Source: Promethearchaeota archaeon (lineage in GTDB: Archaea > Asgardarchaeota > Lokiarchaeia > Sigyniarchaeales > SOKP01). Taken from it: a stretch of 64,000 nucleotides of DNA. Made by a program: the position numbers and the translations under genes. Location: contig JALGVJ010000005.1 of the NCBI GenBank assembly GCA_029838195.1, forward strand, positions 1 through 64,000. Reading direction: 5' to 3'. The notes beneath the pieces are model-generated. The model ran no database searches. It worked only from the letters and a program-made list of their open reading frames with translations, and was not told the DNA's origin. Within the stretch, counting starts at the first letter, position 1; every line of letters begins with the position of its first letter. Shown here in pieces: positions 45,877 through 53,924 of this stretch.

Positions 45877-46176
45877 TTATTTCTTACATCGAGCCAAGAG
45901 AAAATTTCCTAATAGTTTCGCCTCATGAATATCTGATAAAACCAGAGCTTTAAAAATTTCAATCGCATCTTTATAAGAAGCATTCTGAATAGATTGAATT
46001 TCTCTCATAATTCTTTTAATTTTCGAGATTTTGTGACCATATTGCCTGAAATTGGGATTGGAAGAATTTAAAATTTTTTTCCATCGTAATGATTCTTCTT
46101 GGGATAACTCGGGAGAACTCGCTATTAAAGAAGTCCTTAATACGCTAATAATATTATCTACTCGGCTTATAGAAAT
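45877..46176 (-). CDS. Hidden small gene (about 99 aa), ATT start proposed
   Basis: On the minus strand a frame open from a stop inside the radical SAM gene runs for about 100 codons with protein-like content, including LRTSLIASSPELSQEE, IMREIQSIQNASYK and the end HEAKLLGNFLLARCKK. It has no early ATG, GTG or TTG. ATT at 46176 follows AAAAAAGG at reasonable distance and overlaps the end of the radical SAM gene. The chain is helical and unrecognised. This may be a real coupled gene with non-standard start. Confidence 0.45.
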   Translation of the reverse strand: MSISRVDNIISVLRTSLIASSPELSQEESLRWKKILNSSNPNFRQYGHKISKIKRIMREIQSIQNASYKDAIEIFKALVLSDIHEAKLLGNFLLARCKK

Positions 46177-47303
46177 CTTTCCAAACCTTTTTTCGCTTTC
46201 AGTTCTTTACTCCGTTCCAAATAGGGTTCCACGAACTTAATGATATTATTATTAAAATTAGGTAATTTTGCTAATTCTCCCCTTTTATATACATCCAAGA
46301 TGGATTCTCCTAAATTATTCAAATGCAATCCTGCCCATTTCATAGCATTATCGGGCTTTCCCCTTAATGATTTCATGTACTCGTGATTTAATAATATTTC
46401 TGAAAGTTTATAATTCCACTTGCGAAAATCCCTTGGAATCCATCGTTTAATCCGGATCGGCACGTGATATTTCTCACAAATACCTAAAAGCTTCGAATGA
46501 ATCTTGTTCATATAACTCCTGGATGGATAATACTTTCCACGATATAATGAAAGTAATGGCTTAATAATTCCTTGATACTTACTATTTTCTAATTTTTTTA
46601 TAAAAAATTCAGCTTGCACATCCCGTAAGGTTAATCCCGGTGAAAATAAAACAAAATCTGCACCTGCTTTTTTAGATTCCTTGATAACCGCAGTTAAATT
46701 CTCATCATCATCCTCTAAATAAGGAATGATAGGCATAAAAAAAGTTCCAACAAGTACATTACTCGTTTTATTTTTAATCTCCCTAATTGCCTCTAACCGC
46801 TCATGAGGAGGACTCGAATGGGGCTCTAAAAAACTTGCTAAATCCTCATCCGTCGTCGTGATCGAAAAACCTACCGCACACCACGCATGTTTCCCTATCC
46901 TTTCTAATAGATCAGTATCTCTTACAATTAACCTTGATTTTGTCGCAATATTAAGGGGATAGCCGTACCGTTCTATTACCTTTAAAATTTTTCTCGTGTT
47001 TTCTACCTTCTCCTCTATTGGTTGGTAGGCGTCATTCACTCCACCCGCTCCTATAACGTCTGGTAATAATGTGCGCGCTCGTTTGAGACGTAATTCCAAT
47101 TTTTTATCAATATCAGCCTTAATAATCACTTCATTTTCAAAATCTTGCTCTAAATAATACCGCTGGCTTCTCGCATCGCAATAAATACACGCATGCTCGC
47201 AGCCAGAATATGGATTAATCGTATATCTTATCCAAAACCAAGAATCCGGATATTTCAGTTTATTTATCGCTGTCTTGAATTCCCGCGTGATAAATTTTAC
47301 CAC
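46167..47303 (-). CDS. Radical SAM protein, SPL-related
   Basis: A 378-residue radical SAM enzyme with the cluster motif SGCEHACIYC (Cys at residues 35, 39 and 42), i.e. C-x3-C-x2-C. NIATKSRLIVRDTDLL near 133 and the SITTTDED strand follow the pattern of the spore photoproduct lyase-like SplB subgroup. That subgroup in archaea is of unknown substrate; it is not shown to repair DNA. The C-terminal portion is helical and basic. The last bases overlap the proposed hidden small gene. The tRNA-Gly lies just upstream. Confidence 0.85.
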   Translation of the reverse strand: MVKFITREFKTAINKLKYPDSWFWIRYTINPYSGCEHACIYCDARSQRYYLEQDFENEVIIKADIDKKLELRLKRARTLLPDVIGAGGVNDAYQPIEEKVENTRKILKVIERYGYPLNIATKSRLIVRDTDLLERIGKHAWCAVGFSITTTDEDLASFLEPHSSPPHERLEAIREIKNKTSNVLVGTFFMPIIPYLEDDDENLTAVIKESKKAGADFVLFSPGLTLRDVQAEFFIKKLENSKYQGIIKPLLSLYRGKYYPSRSYMNKIHSKLLGICEKYHVPIRIKRWIPRDFRKWNYKLSEILLNHEYMKSLRGKPDNAMKWAGLHLNNLGESILDVYKRGELAKLPNFNNNIIKFVEPYLERSKELKAKKGLERFL

Positions 47304-47437
47304 GAATTCTATAATGATTGCTAATTTAATAAATATACTATATTTTCAAAAAATAAGTCTACTCATTATATCCATTTCTCAATTTCCTAAAGAGAATACA
47401 ATAAAGAAATGAGGAAATTTATAATAATAAGAATAAA

Positions 47438-47528
47438 TGCGCCCACCGGGATTTGAACCCGGGTCGACGGCTTTCTTCGGAGATGAAATCCGTGGAAGGC
47501 CGCAATCCTACCACTAGACTATGAGCGC
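47438..47528 (-). tRNA. tRNA-Gly(TCC) with one intron
   Basis: On the minus strand GCGCTCA (47528-47522) pairs with TGGGCGC (47445-47439), with A73 at 47438. The D arm GTCT-AGTGGTA-GGAT and T arm CCGGG-TTCAAAT-CCCGG are normal. The anticodon stem GCGGC/GCCGT holds CTTCCAA, anticodon TCC. A 20-nt intron at 37/38 interrupts it. The mature length is 71. CCA is not encoded. It lies 144 bases downstream of nep1. Confidence 0.95.
47473..47492 (-). other. Intron of tRNA-Gly (37/38), 20 nt
   Basis: Central helix CTTC/GAAG; bulges CAC and AAA, cut CA/C and AA/A; inner helix GGA/TCC. A complete minimal bulge-helix-bulge site. Confidence 0.9.
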
Positions 47529-47672
47529 AAGTGTTATTTCGGGTTTTTCTTGAAATGTGTGAAGGAATTTATTTGCAATTGACCGATACAAATCATTTTA
47601 AGAATGATCGAATAATCATTATTATGATCTATAACACGACATTTAATTTTAATTTTGGGAATTTGAGAAGTC

Positions 47673-48347
47673 TTAATAGATATTGTGGAAGATCTCATAG
47701 CTGGCGATAATCTTATTGACAACAGCCCAAGCATCTAATGAATAATTGGAAATGCTTATGAGATTGGGCGTGAGATTCAAGATTTCTGGGGAAAAAGTTC
47801 TTTTTTGAAAGGCTCCTATAATGATCACGTGATTGATTTGGGGGTTGGGAGTGAATAAGGTGGAGAGATCTTTAATTAAGGTACCATGTTTCGTGCAGGT
47901 CATGACGTGAGCGTTTTTGATGGAAGCGAGAAGAGATTTGAGGGAACCTTTTAATGGTGCTATTAAGGGGGAGTTATTAACTTGAATTTTTCCATCGATT
48001 AGGAGTTTTGCAATTAATCCTTTGAAGCGATTATAATTACGGGCGATTCGGATATGGGGATTAAACTCAAAAATTTTATTTTTAATGGTATGGACGATAA
48101 TTCTCAGATTTCCTGATTTATTGAGGGGGGAACTCAAGGCGTTGAGTAAGCAAACGTGGAGGATATCAGGTCTACCGCGTTTTTCTTTATTTTGAAGATT
48201 TTCCATGGCATGATGATGGAGGGCATTATCTAAGAGTTGAGATGCATAGTTTTTGGTTCGCACGAGGTGTTTAATTTTTGGGTTTGCCCGCAATTCCTTT
48301 GGGATGAGTTCTATTCCGCATTCTGCGAGGATTAGAGTTATGGGCAT
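47673..48347 (-). CDS. nep1: rRNA pseudouridine N1-methyltransferase Nep1
   Basis: A 224-residue SPOUT-class methyltransferase of the Nep1/Emg1 family. It methylates a pseudouridine in the decoding region of small-subunit rRNA and assists ribosome assembly. RPDILHVCLLNALSSPLNK near residue 59 and ISNYSLDAWAVVNKI near 200 match the family. NPHIRIARNYNRFKGLI near 95 binds RNA. It is third in a minus-strand unit with the CRM protein and the RNase P protein (gap 24 bases), all acting on structured RNA. Confidence 0.93.
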   Translation of the reverse strand: MPITLILAECGIELIPKELRANPKIKHLVRTKNYASQLLDNALHHHAMENLQNKEKRGRPDILHVCLLNALSSPLNKSGNLRIIVHTIKNKIFEFNPHIRIARNYNRFKGLIAKLLIDGKIQVNNSPLIAPLKGSLKSLLASIKNAHVMTCTKHGTLIKDLSTLFTPNPQINHVIIIGAFQKRTFSPEILNLTPNLISISNYSLDAWAVVNKIIASYEIFHNIY

Positions 48348-48371
48348 GAAATCATCACGTGGACGTGAATT

Positions 48372-48755
48372 TTAATTTCTTGAATTGTTATTATTAGTTT
48401 GATTAATAGAAGAGGATCTCATTTTTTTCTTGCTTCGTCTAGTTTTGATATAATATCGAGTGGTGTTATTGCATTCCAGACATGTGAGAGAGATATGAGA
48501 GCCTTTTCCATGTCGGGATTGAATCCGACATCGGCAATTAATGCCGGGGTAAAGGAACCGCTTACATGTATTACAGAGGCGATATTTCCATTGATTCGGA
48601 AGGGAGAGTTTAGCTCTCTGGGCATAAATTTTTGCTAATTGGGCATAGCGATTGGCTAATTCCTTATTTTCGGGAAAGATTATATGGGCTTGATTAAATA
48701 GATAATTCATGCGGATTATTGCTATTTTTTTTAATAGTGTTTTATTTTTTGCCAT
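48372..48755 (-). CDS. rnp4: Ribonuclease P protein component 4 (Rpp21 homologue)
   Basis: A 127-residue RNase P protein with two zinc-binding pairs: LCNTCKRFLYPGINCRCR near residue 60 and LTCLECNNTTRYY near 91, preceded by the helical ANRYAQLAKIYAQRA. This is the Rpr2/Rpp21/RPP4 family. The holoenzyme removes 5' leaders from tRNA precursors such as those in this window. The tail after residue 105 is Lys, Arg, Ser and Asn-rich, a low-complexity extension. It precedes nep1 with a 24-base gap. Confidence 0.92.
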   Translation of the reverse strand: MAKNKTLLKKIAIIRMNYLFNQAHIIFPENKELANRYAQLAKIYAQRAKLSLPNQWKYRLCNTCKRFLYPGINCRCRIQSRHGKGSHISLTCLECNNTTRYYIKTRRSKKKMRSSSINQTNNNNSRN

Positions 48756-48791
48756 AGGAATTAATAAATGGTAAAGGTTTCAAAACAGGGT

Positions 48792-49055
48792 TCAAGAAGC
48801 GTGTTTAGAAAGAATGAGGGAACGCCCTCTCATATCTATCAGGTGAGATTGGGTTCGTTGCGAGATTTCTTTTCCCAATTCTTTCAAGGGTGTTTCTTTG
48901 GTGATGCTTTTAAGGGCTTTCACTTTAATGATTTTATTTTTTTTGAATAACGTGTTTAGATGGGCGACGAATTCATCAGTAATGCCGTTTTTTCCGATAA
49001 TTAATTTGGGTTTGGATAACAGTACTTTCTTGAAATCTTCTTTTTTAAAAACCAT
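48792..49055 (-). CDS. CRM-domain (YhbY-like) RNA-binding protein
   Basis: An 87-residue single CRM domain: KPKLIIGKNGITDEFVAHLN near residue 15 is the GKNG-type RNA-contact loop of the YhbY fold, followed by a KIIKVKAL strand and an ISQRTQSHLIDMRGRSLIL end. Homologues associate with ribosomal precursors. It is first in the minus-strand group before rnp4 and nep1 and diverges from the eS19 gene with about 75 bases between, a shared promoter. Confidence 0.87.
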   Translation of the reverse strand: MVFKKEDFKKVLLSKPKLIIGKNGITDEFVAHLNTLFKKNKIIKVKALKSITKETPLKELGKEISQRTQSHLIDMRGRSLILSKHAS

Positions 49056-49130
49056 GTTTTCTATCCAAAAAATTATTATTAGATAATAAATATAATTATT
49101 TAAAAGTTTAATTAGTATTGAGTCAGATAC

Positions 49131-49562
49131 ATGTCAATCTACCGAGTAGAACCTAGCGAACTCATAAAAACGCTTGCGGAAAAATTGAAGGAATTTTCAG
49201 ACATTATACATCCACCGGAAGGCAGTGAATTTTGGAAGACAGCTGCATATAAGGAATTAGCGCCGGAGGACTCAGAAAACTTCTGGTATATTCGGTGTGC
49301 GTCACTCTTGCGGAAAGTCCGGAAATTTGGTCCTATAGGAATTAATAGATTGAGAAAACATTATTCGGGGCGATCCCGAAAGAAATCAGGAAAACGGCAT
49401 AGCGTGAAAGGATCGGGAAAAATCATACGGGTAGCACTACAACAGCTTGAAAAGGCCAACTTGATAACTACGGTGGAGAAAAAGGGTAGAGTAGTTTCTC
49501 CTGAAGGAATAAGTCTCATTGAGCGAACCGCTTATTCTATTATAAGAAATAAAAAATCTTAA
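49131..49562 (+). CDS. rps19e: Small-subunit ribosomal protein eS19
   Basis: A 143-residue protein that matches eS19 (S19e): MSIYRVEPSELIKTLAEKLK opening, the winged-helix block WYIRCASLLRKVRKFGPIGI near residue 51, and a basic KSGKRHSVKGSGKIIRVALQ followed by PEGISLIERTA. It helps mature and stabilise the small-subunit head. It starts the highly conserved archaeal order eS19, PDCD5-type protein, eL39, eL31, aIF6, eL20/LX, prefoldin alpha, FtsY. Confidence 0.95.
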   Translation: MSIYRVEPSELIKTLAEKLKEFSDIIHPPEGSEFWKTAAYKELAPEDSENFWYIRCASLLRKVRKFGPIGINRLRKHYSGRSRKKSGKRHSVKGSGKIIRVALQQLEKANLITTVEKKGRVVSPEGISLIERTAYSIIRNKKS

Positions 49563-49594
49563 AAATTTTGAATTGCTTGTTAGAGTGAGGAAAA

Positions 49595-49942
49595 TTGAGC
49601 GAGCAAGATGATTTGGAGGAAATTAGGAGAAGAAAGCTCGAGCAAATGAAACAACAGGCCATGCAACAGCAAATCGCCGAACAGCAAAGAAAGGCGTATG
49701 AACAGCAGAAATATCAGATAATGCGGCTCATTCTCAGTCCTGAAGCACGTCAACGATTAGAGAACATCCGCATGGTAAGGGCGGATTTTGCAGAACAGAT
49801 TGAATTGCAATTAATTCAACTCTATAGTGCCGGCAGGTTACGAGGGAAGACACCGTTGCCGGACAGTGCTTTTAAAAAATTATTGGAGCAACTTGCCCAA
49901 CAATCTAACAAGAAAAAAGATTTTAAAATCAAGAAATTTTAG
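49595..49942 (+). CDS. PDCD5-family DNA-binding protein
   Basis: A 115-residue protein starting at TTG with GTGAGG shortly upstream. The charged Gln-rich N-terminal helix (MKQQAMQQQIAEQQRKAYEQ) and the three-helix core with LILSPEARQRLENIRMVRAD match the archaeal PDCD5/TFAR19 family. Members bind nucleic acid; the cellular job in archaea is unclear. Its place in the eS19-eL39-eL31 string is conserved and suggests a link to ribosomes. Confidence 0.92.
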   Translation: MSEQDDLEEIRRRKLEQMKQQAMQQQIAEQQRKAYEQQKYQIMRLILSPEARQRLENIRMVRADFAEQIELQLIQLYSAGRLRGKTPLPDSAFKKLLEQLAQQSNKKKDFKIKKF

Positions 49943-49974
49943 AATAGAAAAATTGAATACACATCTTAATTAAA

Positions 49975-50136
49975 ATGGCGAGAAACAAGGATTTAGCATC
50001 CAAGCTTCGGCGGGGTAAAAAATTAAAAGAAAGCCGTACAATTCCTCGATGGGTCATTTTGCGCACGAAAGGAAAAGTACGGGAAAGTCCCTATACGAGA
50101 AGGGGATGGAGAAATACCCGATTAAAGAAGGATTAA
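49975..50136 (+). CDS. rpl39e: Large-subunit ribosomal protein eL39
   Basis: A 53-residue protein, easily missed because of its size. It starts at ATG 49975 with MARNKDLASKLRRGKKLKES, continues with the eL39 motif IPRWVILRT near residue 24 and ends in RRGWRNTRLKKD. It lines the exit tunnel of the ribosome. The gap to the PDCD5 gene is 32 bases and to eL31 29 bases, so it is part of the operon. Confidence 0.95.
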   Translation: MARNKDLASKLRRGKKLKESRTIPRWVILRTKGKVRESPYTRRGWRNTRLKKD

Positions 50137-50165
50137 TTTTAAAATATTATAAGGGGTAATTTACC

Positions 50166-50642
50166 ATGGCAAAGAAAAAGAGAGAGATTAGTCTTGACGA
50201 TTTGGAAGAGGAATTAGCAGAGAAAGAGGAAAAAGAAGCAGATATCGAGGAGGAAGAAGAGGAGGAAGAAATTGAAGAAATAGAAGAATTCAGCCTCGAT
50301 GAGATAACAGAAGAAGAGCAGATTGAAGAGTTATTTGAAGAAGAGGTTGAAGGCCTTGAAGAAGTTGAGGAGAAAGTAGCTCCTGAAGAGGAGATTATAG
50401 ATGAGCGGATATACATGATCCCCTTAGCAAGAGCAAGAAAAGGGCCCAGAAATAAATGGGCAAAAAAGGCAATACGATATCTCCGAGAATATGTTCAAAG
50501 GCATTTCAAGCCCGAATCATTAATAATTTCCCAAGAAGTAAATGAAAAAATATGGGCGCGAGGAATTAAAAAGCCCCCCCGTAAGATCAAAGTGAGAGTT
50601 ACAAAAAATTCAGATAACCTTGTCGTAATTTATCTTGCGTAA
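50166..50642 (+). CDS. rpl31e: Large-subunit ribosomal protein eL31 with acidic N-terminal extension
   Basis: 158 residues. The C-terminal 80 residues, from ERIYMIPLARARKGPRNKW to LVVIYLA, are a normal eL31, a protein near the tunnel exit. Before this lies an extension of about 75 residues that is nearly all Glu, Asp and Ile, including long Glu runs. Ordinary archaeal eL31 is about 80-95 residues. The ATG has AAGGGGTAATTTACC upstream, which suits the SD. The extension is therefore likely translated, and could act near the tunnel exit or sit as a flexible tail. It could also be a separate fused module. Confidence 0.92.
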   Translation: MAKKKREISLDDLEEELAEKEEKEADIEEEEEEEEIEEIEEFSLDEITEEEQIEELFEEEVEGLEEVEEKVAPEEEIIDERIYMIPLARARKGPRNKWAKKAIRYLREYVQRHFKPESLIISQEVNEKIWARGIKKPPRKIKVRVTKNSDNLVVIYLA

Positions 50643-50696
50643 TTCTTGTTTGCTTGGTAGTAATAATAGAGTACAATTGCACGGCACGATACCGGA

Positions 50697-51368
50697 ATGA
50701 CGATTTTAAAAACCCAAGTTTTTGGCCGGTCTTTAATCGGTATTTATTTAATTGCGAATAATTCTTTTATTTTATATCCTCCAAATCTCTTAAAATCTAA
50801 ATTAGAAGAATTTAAAAGCATTTTTAACATTCCATTTTATCCCCAATCAATAAATAACTCGAATTTGATTGGAGTATATGCGGTTTCGAATAAATATGGA
50901 ATCATTGTTCCGAGTATCATTCGAGAAGATGAATTAGAAAGCCTGAAATCAAATTTGGGGGAGGCATATCAAATCGGGGTCCTCCATTCTATTGATAATA
51001 CTTTTGGAAATTTGATTTTATGTAATGATAAAGGGGCGATTATTAGTTCTCTTTTAAAGGATTTTCGGAAGGAAATTTCTGATGTCTTAAATGTTGAAAC
51101 GGAAGTATACGAATTTGCGGGATTTTATTTACCCGGGTCAATTTCCATTTCTAATAACAAAGGATGCTTGGTCCACCCTCTTACTACAGAGGAAGAAATT
51201 GAACATATCACGTCGATATTAAAAGTGGAAGAAACAGATGTATCAACCATTAATCGGGGTATTCCATTTCTTCGTTCGGGTGCAATAATTAACGATTCTT
51301 GTGGTATTTTTGGTATTAATAGTACGGGGCCCGAACTCATGAGGCTAACCAGCGTATTACGAATTTAA
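50697..51368 (+). CDS. eif6: Translation initiation factor aIF6
   Basis: A 223-residue ribosome anti-association factor that binds the large subunit and blocks joining. The five-fold repeated motif pattern is visible: LIGIYLIANNSFILYP at the start, LIGVYAVSNKYGIIVP near residue 60, GNLILCNDKGAIIS near 108 and ISISNNKGCLVHP near 150. It ends at RLTSVLRI. It starts at ATG 54 bases after eL31 without a clear SD. It belongs to the conserved eL39-eL31-aIF6-LX group. Confidence 0.95.
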   Translation: MTILKTQVFGRSLIGIYLIANNSFILYPPNLLKSKLEEFKSIFNIPFYPQSINNSNLIGVYAVSNKYGIIVPSIIREDELESLKSNLGEAYQIGVLHSIDNTFGNLILCNDKGAIISSLLKDFRKEISDVLNVETEVYEFAGFYLPGSISISNNKGCLVHPLTTEEEIEHITSILKVEETDVSTINRGIPFLRSGAIINDSCGIFGINSTGPELMRLTSVLRI

Positions 51369-51521
51369 AGAAGTTCTTGTTCAAATTTGAATTTTTTGTT
51401 TAAAATAGAAAAACTTATAATTTTTTTCATATTTACCATTTCAAGTGAGTAATTTTTCTATAATTATTATTTCATGGCAGTTTCGATGGTTGAATCAAAA
51501 TAGAAATAAAGGACATTAAAC

Positions 51522-51752
51522 ATGTCAGAGATAAAAATTTTTCGCGTGATGGGAACGTATGTAAAAAATCGTAAAAAATATTTATTTAGAAAAGAAGTTA
51601 GAGCATTGAAAGAGAAAGATGCCGTTGAAAAGGTTCTCTGTGAGATCACGAGCATCGGGTTGCTCAGGCGGCAAGTAAAAATAGAAGAAATCAAAGAAAT
51701 TGAGCCCCATAAAGCTGAAAATTATCTCATTCGGGAATTGTCTTCCCAATAA
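51522..51752 (+). CDS. rpl20e: Large-subunit ribosomal protein eL20 (LX/L18a)
   Basis: A 76-residue protein matching archaeal LX: FRVMGTYVKNRKKYLFRKEV at the start, then helical EKDAVEKVLCEITS, then the strand RRQVKIEEIKEIEP. A 150-base AT-rich gap separates it from aIF6; TATA-like runs there suggest an extra promoter. It is followed within 20 bases by the prefoldin gene. Confidence 0.93.
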   Translation: MSEIKIFRVMGTYVKNRKKYLFRKEVRALKEKDAVEKVLCEITSIGLLRRQVKIEEIKEIEPHKAENYLIRELSSQ

Positions 51753-51772
51753 AGTAAAAGAAGGTGTTATTC

Positions 51773-52204
51773 TTGGAAAATAATTTTAATTTGGACCAAA
51801 GACAGCAGCAACAACAATATCTTTCGCAATTTCAATACTTGAAGGAGCAGAGAGATGTATTTGAGAATCAATTAGAACTCGTTCAAACCTCTCTATCCAA
51901 TATCATTAATACGAAGAATACGATAGAAAATATGAAAACAATTGATTTGGATGAAGAAATTCTAGTTCCCTTAGGCGGAATGATTAATATCAAGGCACAA
52001 ATTAAAGATATCGAAAAAGTTTTGGTTTATATTAGTAGGGATGTGGTAATAGAAAAAACTTTAGATGATACCATTCAATTCCTCGAAAAATTAATTAGTC
52101 AACATGAAGAGCAAATAAAATTTTTATCAGAGCGCATTCAGCAAGTCGATATTTCGCTTCAAAATATATCGCAAAATCTTCAAAGAATTTTACAACAACA
52201 ATAA
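51773..52204 (+). CDS. pfdA: Prefoldin subunit alpha
   Basis: About 143 residues forming two coiled-coil arms: an N-terminal heptad helix (QQYLSQFQYLKEQRDVFEN) and a C-terminal one (ISQHEEQIKFLSERIQQV), joined by the beta-hairpin ILVPLGGMINIKAQI near residue 65. This is the alpha-class prefoldin fold that delivers unfolded chains to the thermosome. The GTG at 51764 lies in the AGAAGGTG ribosome-binding site, so I place the start at TTG 51773, six bases after it. No beta subunit is present in the window. Confidence 0.92.
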   Translation: MENNFNLDQRQQQQQYLSQFQYLKEQRDVFENQLELVQTSLSNIINTKNTIENMKTIDLDEEILVPLGGMINIKAQIKDIEKVLVYISRDVVIEKTLDDTIQFLEKLISQHEEQIKFLSERIQQVDISLQNISQNLQRILQQQ

Positions 52205-52243
52205 TCTGCGTGTTAAAAATATTTAATTCTTTTTCTAATAACT

Positions 52244-53140
52244 ATGTTTGGAAAATTAAATAAAGTTTTTTCTAAATTCGTAAATAGAACATTAACAGAA
52301 CAATCCCTCGATGATGCTATTAAAGATTTACGAATACTTCTCTATGCGAATGATGTGGCAGTTAATACTGCAGATGCCATCTGCAATAACATTATTAAGT
52401 CTTTAGAAGGGATAGAAATTGGTCGATTAAGTTCAATTAAAAAAAGGTTATTGGACGCCTTAAGGGAAGCCATTGCCGATATACTCACGCCTGAAAAAGA
52501 AATTGATTTAATTCAGGAGATTAAAAAAAGTAAAGAACAAAAAAAACCCTATGTAATTCTTTTCGTGGGCGTGAATGGCACGGGAAAATCAACCACCATG
52601 GCAAAAATAGCCCATATGTTAAAAAAACAAGGCTTTACTGTAGTGGCTGCTGCCTCGGACACATTTAGAGCAGGCGCCATCGAACAATTGAGTTATCACA
52701 TGGATAACGTGGGAGTTCGGGTAATCAAGCATCAATACAAATCGGATCCCGCCTCAGTAGCTTATGATGCCATTGAGCACGCAAGAGCTAAGAATATAGA
52801 TGTTGTACTAATCGATACAGCAGGTAGACAAGTTACGGATAAAAATTTAATGAGAGAAATCCAAAAAATCAGTGAAATTTCTTCACCAGATTTAAAGATA
52901 TTTGTAGGAGACAGTTTAACTGGTAATGATGCTTTGTATCAAACAAAAGAATTTAATAAATACGTGGGAATTGATGCGGCAATTTTAACAAAATTAGATG
53001 CAGATGCGAAGGGAGGAGCTGCTCTTTCCATTGCTCATGAAACCGGTAAACCCATCATTTATGTAGGAGTGGGACAAAAATATGATGATTTAGAGAAATT
53101 TGATCCTTCTCTTTTGATTTCCAAGATTTTAGAAGAATAG
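52244..53140 (+). CDS. ftsY: Signal recognition particle receptor FtsY
   Basis: A 298-residue SRP receptor GTPase. The four-helix N domain occupies residues 1-85, without the acidic A domain of bacteria. The G domain shows GVNGTGKSTTMAKIAH near residue 108, the SDTFRAGAIEQL element near 140, DTAGR near 188, and TKLDADAKGGAALS near 247. It docks SRP-bound ribosomes on the membrane. The SecE gene follows 37 bases on; both serve protein export. Confidence 0.96.
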   Translation: MFGKLNKVFSKFVNRTLTEQSLDDAIKDLRILLYANDVAVNTADAICNNIIKSLEGIEIGRLSSIKKRLLDALREAIADILTPEKEIDLIQEIKKSKEQKKPYVILFVGVNGTGKSTTMAKIAHMLKKQGFTVVAAASDTFRAGAIEQLSYHMDNVGVRVIKHQYKSDPASVAYDAIEHARAKNIDVVLIDTAGRQVTDKNLMREIQKISEISSPDLKIFVGDSLTGNDALYQTKEFNKYVGIDAAILTKLDADAKGGAALSIAHETGKPIIYVGVGQKYDDLEKFDPSLLISKILEE

Positions 53141-53177
53141 TTAAATTTTTTTAATCTCGAAATTTTAGGTTAGTGAC

Positions 53178-53417
53178 ATGTCATATCCGAAGTATGAGAA
53201 ACTACGGAAGAGTAAACAGAAAAAGGACGAGGGATATTATGATAGATTCATAAACTTCCTTAAAAGTTCAAGAAGAGTACTCAAGATAGCAAATAAACCA
53301 AATAGAAAAGAGTATTTTCTTGTATTTAAAATTTGTGCGATTGGAATCGTGATCTTAGGTGCTTTATCCTATATAATCCAACTAATCTTTTCAGTAGCTC
53401 TTCCAATCGGAAAATGA
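53178..53417 (+). CDS. secE: Preprotein translocase subunit SecE (Sec61 gamma)
   Basis: 79 residues: a charged amphipathic N-terminal helix with LKSSRRVLKIANKPNRKEY typical of SecE/Sec61 gamma, then one membrane helix (about residues 50-72) that clamps SecY. In many archaea nusG/spt5 follows; here an OsmC gene follows, so the usual order is broken. Confidence 0.93.
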   Translation: MSYPKYEKLRKSKQKKDEGYYDRFINFLKSSRRVLKIANKPNRKEYFLVFKICAIGIVILGALSYIIQLIFSVALPIGK

Positions 53418-53480
53418 ATTATTGTATTTCGAATGTCTTTTTTATGTGATTAGCAGTTAAATTCCCCTTTTTCCTTTACC

Positions 53481-53903
53481 ATGAAAGTGTTTATTGATTA
53501 TAAAGAAAATCTCCACTTTATCGCTTCCACGAGAACATTTAAAATGGAATTAGATGAGCCCAAATCATTCCATGGTACCAATTTAGGACCTAGCGCAATG
53601 GAATATTTGTTAATTTCAATAGGAGGATGTTTAGGCACGTCTTTTGTTTATTGTCTCCAAAAAAAGAAGGTGAAAATAGAAGATTTATCCTTAGAAATTG
53701 AGGGAATCATGAAACACTCGGGTGAAAACAAGCTTCTTCGATTGATTCAAGTTAATGTGGATATTCAATATAAAATTAACGAAAAATATTCTCAGAAATT
53801 AGAGGCTTGCTTGAAGGCTTTTCAAGAATATTGCGTGGTAACGAATTCAATAATTTATAATTTTCCAATTTTGGTAAATTATATAGATAGAAAAAATAAA
53901 TGA
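53481..53903 (+). CDS. OsmC-family protein
   Basis: 140 residues with the OsmC fold. The two reactive cysteines are at GGCLGTSF near residue 54 and EYCVVTNS near 120, the arrangement used for thiol-dependent peroxide reduction. The N-terminus has FKMELDEPKSFHGTNLGPSAME, also typical. It probably protects against organic peroxides. It converges with dnaG (22-base gap) and follows secE by 63 bases. Confidence 0.9.
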   Translation: MKVFIDYKENLHFIASTRTFKMELDEPKSFHGTNLGPSAMEYLLISIGGCLGTSFVYCLQKKKVKIEDLSLEIEGIMKHSGENKLLRLIQVNVDIQYKINEKYSQKLEACLKAFQEYCVVTNSIIYNFPILVNYIDRKNK

Positions 53904-53924
53904 ATCTTAATAGGAAAATTTGGA

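Noticed and set aside
46052..46240. Plus-strand frame opposite the end of the radical SAM gene
   Set aside because: It is antisense to coding sequence on the minus strand and lacks an SD.
51764..51772. GTG at 51764 as prefoldin start
   Set aside because: The GTG is part of the AGAAGGTG ribosome-binding site; TTG at 51773 has ideal spacing.
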